Positions 5,879 to 8,426 of a stretch of 8,426 bases of DNA are shown piece by piece. The notes beneath the pieces are model-generated. The model was not told the origin of the DNA. It did not search any database and saw only the letters and a list, made by a program, of their open reading frames with translations. Source of the stretch: an uncultured Chromatiaceae bacterium (lineage in GTDB: Bacteria; Pseudomonadota; Gammaproteobacteria; Enterobacterales; Alteromonadaceae); the NCBI GenBank assembly GCA_946481195.1, contig CAMLNG010000147.1, positions 1-8,426 on the forward strand, written 5' to 3'. Position 1 is the first letter of the stretch, and each line of letters opens with the position of its first letter. A program made the translations under genes and the position numbers.

Positions 5879-6817
5879 ATGGAACTTTTCAGCTTTTCCG
5901 ATATGTCATTACAGCATGTGCCCAGCTACGCCGGCATCACCAGTACACCGCTCTGGTCCGGCGCCACCAGCAAACTGGGCGCGGCTTTGCCGGAACAATT
6001 GCAGACTACGCTCGAGCTCGCTCAGCAGCTGCAAATGTTTTCGATGGCAGTTGGCAAAATATTGCCGGTGACGGCACTGACGCTACTGACGGCTGTCGGT
6101 GAATACAAGGCCGCCGGCTCCTACTCCGGCGAGCATGAATACCGCAGTATGTTAGTGCTCAATGAACAATGCCTGGCTGAGCTGGTTTATCAGAGCGAGC
6201 ATCCGGTGACACCGATGCAACAGCGCAAGCTGTTGGAACTGGAACAGCAATGGTTGTTTCCACTGCGTAATGCGCTGATCGTTACCCGCCTGCAGCAGCT
6301 GGCGCTGCGTGATACATTGACCGGGCTTGGCAATCGCCGGTTTTTTGACGATGCTATTCAAAAAGCTTTGCAGCTGACCGAGCGTAAACAGCAACCATTA
6401 GTGCTGATCCTGCTGGATTTAGATAACTTCAAACAGGTGAACGATAACTTCGGTCATCATGCCGGTGATGAAGTGTTACTGGCAGTGGCGGATGCCATGC
6501 GTAGTACACTGCGTGCCAGCGATAATCTGTTCCGCTTTGGCGGTGACGAATTTGCAGTGCTGTTAACGGCTGAGGATGCACAAAGTGCCGAATTAGTGGC
6601 GCACCGACTGGTGAAGGCCATTAGCCAGCATCATATCTGTGTAAAATTTGGCGTGTCCGCCAGTGCCGGCTTGGCGTCCCACCTGCACGATGAATCCGCT
6701 AAAGCGCTGTTTAATCGCGCTGACGCGGCCTTGTATGAAGCCAAGCAAAACGGTAAAAATGTAGTGCGGACGGCCTCTGCAGCATGTACGCCTGTCGCGG
6801 ATGTGATGAACGGCTGA
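5879..6817 (+). CDS. Diguanylate cyclase (GGDEF domain) with uncharacterised N-terminal region
   Basis: Makes c-di-GMP from two GTP. Of 312 residues, the C-terminal GGDEF domain covers about 145-298: DTLTGLGNRRFF (145-156), metal-binding LLDLDNFKQVND (178-189), FGHHAGDEVL, an intact GGDEF (221-225) and the ADAALYEAKQNGKN tail. The inhibitory I-site RASD (R212-D215) lies exactly five residues before GGDEF, so product feedback is expected. No EAL domain is present. The first 140 residues are helical, without a predicted membrane segment or signal peptide, and I cannot match them to PAS, GAF or CHASE; probably a cytosolic sensory or dimerisation module, ending in a helix (LLELEQQWLFPLRNALIVTRLQQLALRD) that would form the usual coiled-coil stalk. 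ATG 5879 has AGGGAG 6 nt upstream. Its stop is 6 bp from that of convergent tilS. Confidence 0.95.
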   Translation: MELFSFSDMSLQHVPSYAGITSTPLWSGATSKLGAALPEQLQTTLELAQQLQMFSMAVGKILPVTALTLLTAVGEYKAAGSYSGEHEYRSMLVLNEQCLAELVYQSEHPVTPMQQRKLLELEQQWLFPLRNALIVTRLQQLALRDTLTGLGNRRFFDDAIQKALQLTERKQQPLVLILLDLDNFKQVNDNFGHHAGDEVLLAVADAMRSTLRASDNLFRFGGDEFAVLLTAEDAQSAELVAHRLVKAISQHHICVKFGVSASAGLASHLHDESAKALFNRADAALYEAKQNGKNVVRTASAACTPVADVMNG

Positions 6818-6823
6818 GGCTGG

Positions 6824-8203
6824 TTACTTTTTGATCTGCAGCTTAAAGTGCAGCCAGCTTTGTGCTTCCGCTGCAGAGCAGTGACTGGCAAACTCCGGCA
6901 CTGCGACCACTTGTTTTTGCTGTCCGGCGATGATAAACGGCATGGAGCCACGTCGCCAGGGCGGCACTTCCCATAACTTACACCAATCTTTCAGCGCCTT
7001 ACTGTGCGCATAGCCCACCGCTTTAAAACGCCGGTTCAGCTGACCCACACTCAGTTCAACAGGTTCAGACAGATGCACGGCAAGTGGCAGGCTACTCCAC
7101 TCTGCGCCAGGTGTCTCGATGGACTGACTCCAACAAAACTGCCAACGCTGCCACTGGTGCAGCTGTTCCGGCAGCAACCTGAGATCCGGGGCTGTCGTTA
7201 CATGGTCCTGTAGTTCATGCCGGTCCAACAGATATAACAAACCATTAAAACGCCGCAGCTGCCAGTCTCCCCACTGCAGTAGTGGCTGCGCATCTGGCGC
7301 TGAGCAAAGAAAAACCTGCACAAATTCACGGATTTGCTCGGCAGAGGGCACCAAATCATGGCGGCGGAAAAAATGCCGTAGCAATAAATCCCGTTGTGGA
7401 TTCTGCAGTTTTGCCAGCGCAGTTAAATCCAGTTGTTGCTGACGCAGCAATGCAGGTAGATCAATGGCAAGCTGTTGTTGTTGATACTCCAGACTTTGCT
7501 GCAACAACTGACAGCTGCGGGCTGTCGTCTGGCTTATTGCCGGAAAACGTTGTTGCAGCAGAGGTAATATATGTTGGCGCAAAAAGTTGCGGTCAAAGTT
7601 ATCATCCAGATTGCTTGGATCTGTGACATATGAGAGCTGATTTGCGTCAGCATATTGCTTTAGCTCGAGCCGGCTAAATTCCAGTAGTGGTCGCAGCAAC
7701 ACTGTGCCGGCAAACGGCTTCTGTGCTGCGATACCACTAAGGCCCGCTAAACCACTGCCACGCTTGAGCGCCAGCAACAGGGTTTCCAGCTGATCGTCGG
7801 CATGATGCGCGGTCAGCAGTGCAGTATCCGCATCCAGCAAGCCCGCTAAGGCCTGATAACGCAAAGTACGCGCTTGTTGTTCGATATTGCGCTGCGGATC
7901 TGTGAGCTTTACATGGCAGACCTGACAATCAACCTGTAACGCCGCGGCCTGGGCCTGACAAAAGTTGGCCCATTCGTCAGCCTGCGTTTGCAAACCATGG
8001 TGCACATAAGCTGCGCTGAGCGCAAAACCCGCGCTGGCACGCAGACTCGCCAGCAAGTGCAGCAACACCATCGAATCCAGCCCGCCACTGAGCGCCAGCA
8101 AAACCCTGGGCTTGCCGGCAGCGGCCAGTGCAGTCAGCACAGCCTGCTGCAGACGAAATTGCAGTTGCGTTAAATTAGGGTCAGATTCACTGCTTGCCGT
8201 CAT
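6824..8203 (-). CDS. tilS: tRNA(Ile)-lysidine synthase
   Basis: Essential cytosolic N-type ATP pyrophosphatase that converts C34 of the CAU-anticodon tRNA-Ile2 to lysidine with ATP and lysine, switching its decoding to AUA and its charging to isoleucine. From ATG 8203 the protein has 459 residues (E. coli about 432). Seen: the PP-loop SGGLDS (39-44), AAYVHHGLQTQADEW (64-78), AHHADDQLET (132-141), DPSNLDDNFDRNFLR (195-209) of the N-terminal catalytic domain, a Gln/Leu-rich helical middle, and the C-terminal TilS domain with KALKDWCKLWEVPPWRRGSMPF (about 402-423, listed here as key block only). The frame stays open up to a TTG at 8254 overlapping the accA end, but that would read through a terminator hairpin. 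A GTG at codon 22 is also possible and would give an E. coli-like N-terminus. There is no good ribosome site before 8203. The accA-tilS order is common in gammaproteobacteria. Confidence 0.95.
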   Translation of the reverse strand: MTASSESDPNLTQLQFRLQQAVLTALAAAGKPRVLLALSGGLDSMVLLHLLASLRASAGFALSAAYVHHGLQTQADEWANFCQAQAAALQVDCQVCHVKLTDPQRNIEQQARTLRYQALAGLLDADTALLTAHHADDQLETLLLALKRGSGLAGLSGIAAQKPFAGTVLLRPLLEFSRLELKQYADANQLSYVTDPSNLDDNFDRNFLRQHILPLLQQRFPAISQTTARSCQLLQQSLEYQQQQLAIDLPALLRQQQLDLTALAKLQNPQRDLLLRHFFRRHDLVPSAEQIREFVQVFLCSAPDAQPLLQWGDWQLRRFNGLLYLLDRHELQDHVTTAPDLRLLPEQLHQWQRWQFCWSQSIETPGAEWSSLPLAVHLSEPVELSVGQLNRRFKAVGYAHSKALKDWCKLWEVPPWRRGSMPFIIAGQQKQVVAVPEFASHCSAAEAQSWLHFKLQIKK

Positions 8204-8207
8204 CGGG

Positions 8208-8234
8208 ATAAAAAAGCCGCCTGACGGCGGCTTT
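8208..8234 (-). terminator. Intrinsic terminator after accA, touching the tilS start
   Basis: Minus strand: GCCGCC-GTCA-GGCGGC (8216-8231), extended by AAA/TTT to a 9-bp stem, followed by six T (8210-8215). This is a textbook Rho-independent terminator located 14 nt after the accA stop. Its U-tract ends only about 5-6 nt before the assigned ATG of tilS. Confidence 0.85.
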
Positions 8235-8247
8235 CCTTGTTGCGTTA

Positions 8248-8426
8248 TCAGCAATAACCGAAGGACATCAGACGTTTATAACGCCGGTCCAGTAATTCGG
8301 CCACTGAGAGTTTGTCCAGCTTGGCCAAATCACGTAACAACGCGGCTTTGACGCCTTGAGCGATTTGCTCGTGCGAGCGGTGTGCGCCGCCGAGCGGTTC
8401 ATTGATGATTTCATCAATCAAGCCAA
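8248..8426 (-). CDS. accA: Acetyl-CoA carboxylase carboxyltransferase subunit alpha, C-terminal fragment
   Basis: The last 58 codons of accA, read on the minus strand and cut by the right edge of the window. AccA and AccD form the carboxyltransferase that moves CO2 from carboxybiotin-BCCP to acetyl-CoA, giving malonyl-CoA, the first step of fatty acid synthesis in the cytosol. Visible: [16 protein letters not shown] at the start, then a helix ([17 protein letters not shown]), and the diagnostic end [12 protein letters not shown] before TGA. E. coli AccA ends almost identically (NRRYQRLMSYGYA). Intrinsic terminator follows, separating it from tilS. Confidence 0.95.
   Translation of the reverse strand, partial: GLIDEIINEPLGGAHRSHEQIAQGVKAALLRDLAKLDKLSVAELLDRRYKRLMSFGYC

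Noticed and set aside
7282..7626. Plus-strand open frame of 114 codons inside tilS
   Set aside because: Antisense shadow of conserved TilS coding sequence, without ribosome site or known domain.

Overview
The window looks like chromosomal DNA of a gammaproteobacterium, most likely an Alteromonadales/Chromatiaceae type such as Rheinheimera, Alishewanella or Arsukibacterium. The genus is a guess from protein character and gene content; the class is firmer. Support comes from an accA-tilS neighbourhood, an Enterobacteria-like 4.5S RNA of 112 nt, an RsmS/YbaM (DUF2496) protein and a DUF3014 protein. Gene density is high. There are no mobile elements, tRNAs, rRNAs or CRISPR arrays, and nothing suggests recent transfer.

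Layout, left to right. (1) 1-864 (+) is the 3' part of a class IV (HDAC11-like) deacetylase gene; its stop codon overlaps that of the convergent kynA gene (861-1961, -) for tryptophan 2,3-dioxygenase. (2) After a 186-bp divergent spacer, a two-gene (+) operon encodes a ComFB-family protein (2148-2444) and RsmS (2441-2629), joined by an ATGA overlap. (3) The 4.5S signal recognition particle RNA gene ffs lies on the minus strand (2691-2802) with a candidate promoter behind it. (4) A minus-strand pair encodes a membrane-anchored DUF3014 protein (3539-4414) followed by a small PlsC-type acyltransferase (2952-3530). A patatin-like phospholipase (4600-5739, +) is transcribed divergently from this pair. 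(5) A diguanylate cyclase with an uncharacterised N-terminal region (5879-6817, +) converges on tilS (6824-8203, -), leaving only 6 bp between them. (6) The last 58 codons of accA (8248-8426, -) sit upstream of tilS, with a strong intrinsic terminator in between.

Functional reading. Core housekeeping is represented by ffs (protein targeting), tilS (essential tRNA-Ile2 lysidine modification) and accA (fatty acid synthesis). Accessory regulation is represented by the diguanylate cyclase and ComFB; ComFB proteins have been reported as cyclic dinucleotide receptors, so the window may hold both a maker and a reader of c-di-GMP. The acyltransferase/DUF3014/patatin block suggests acyl-lipid turnover, but this is inference from context. 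No wholly new system is evident. The points most worth a second look are the terminator abutting the tilS start codon, the ComFB-RsmS operon with a 14-bp palindrome upstream, and the animal-like TDO next to a class IV HDAC.
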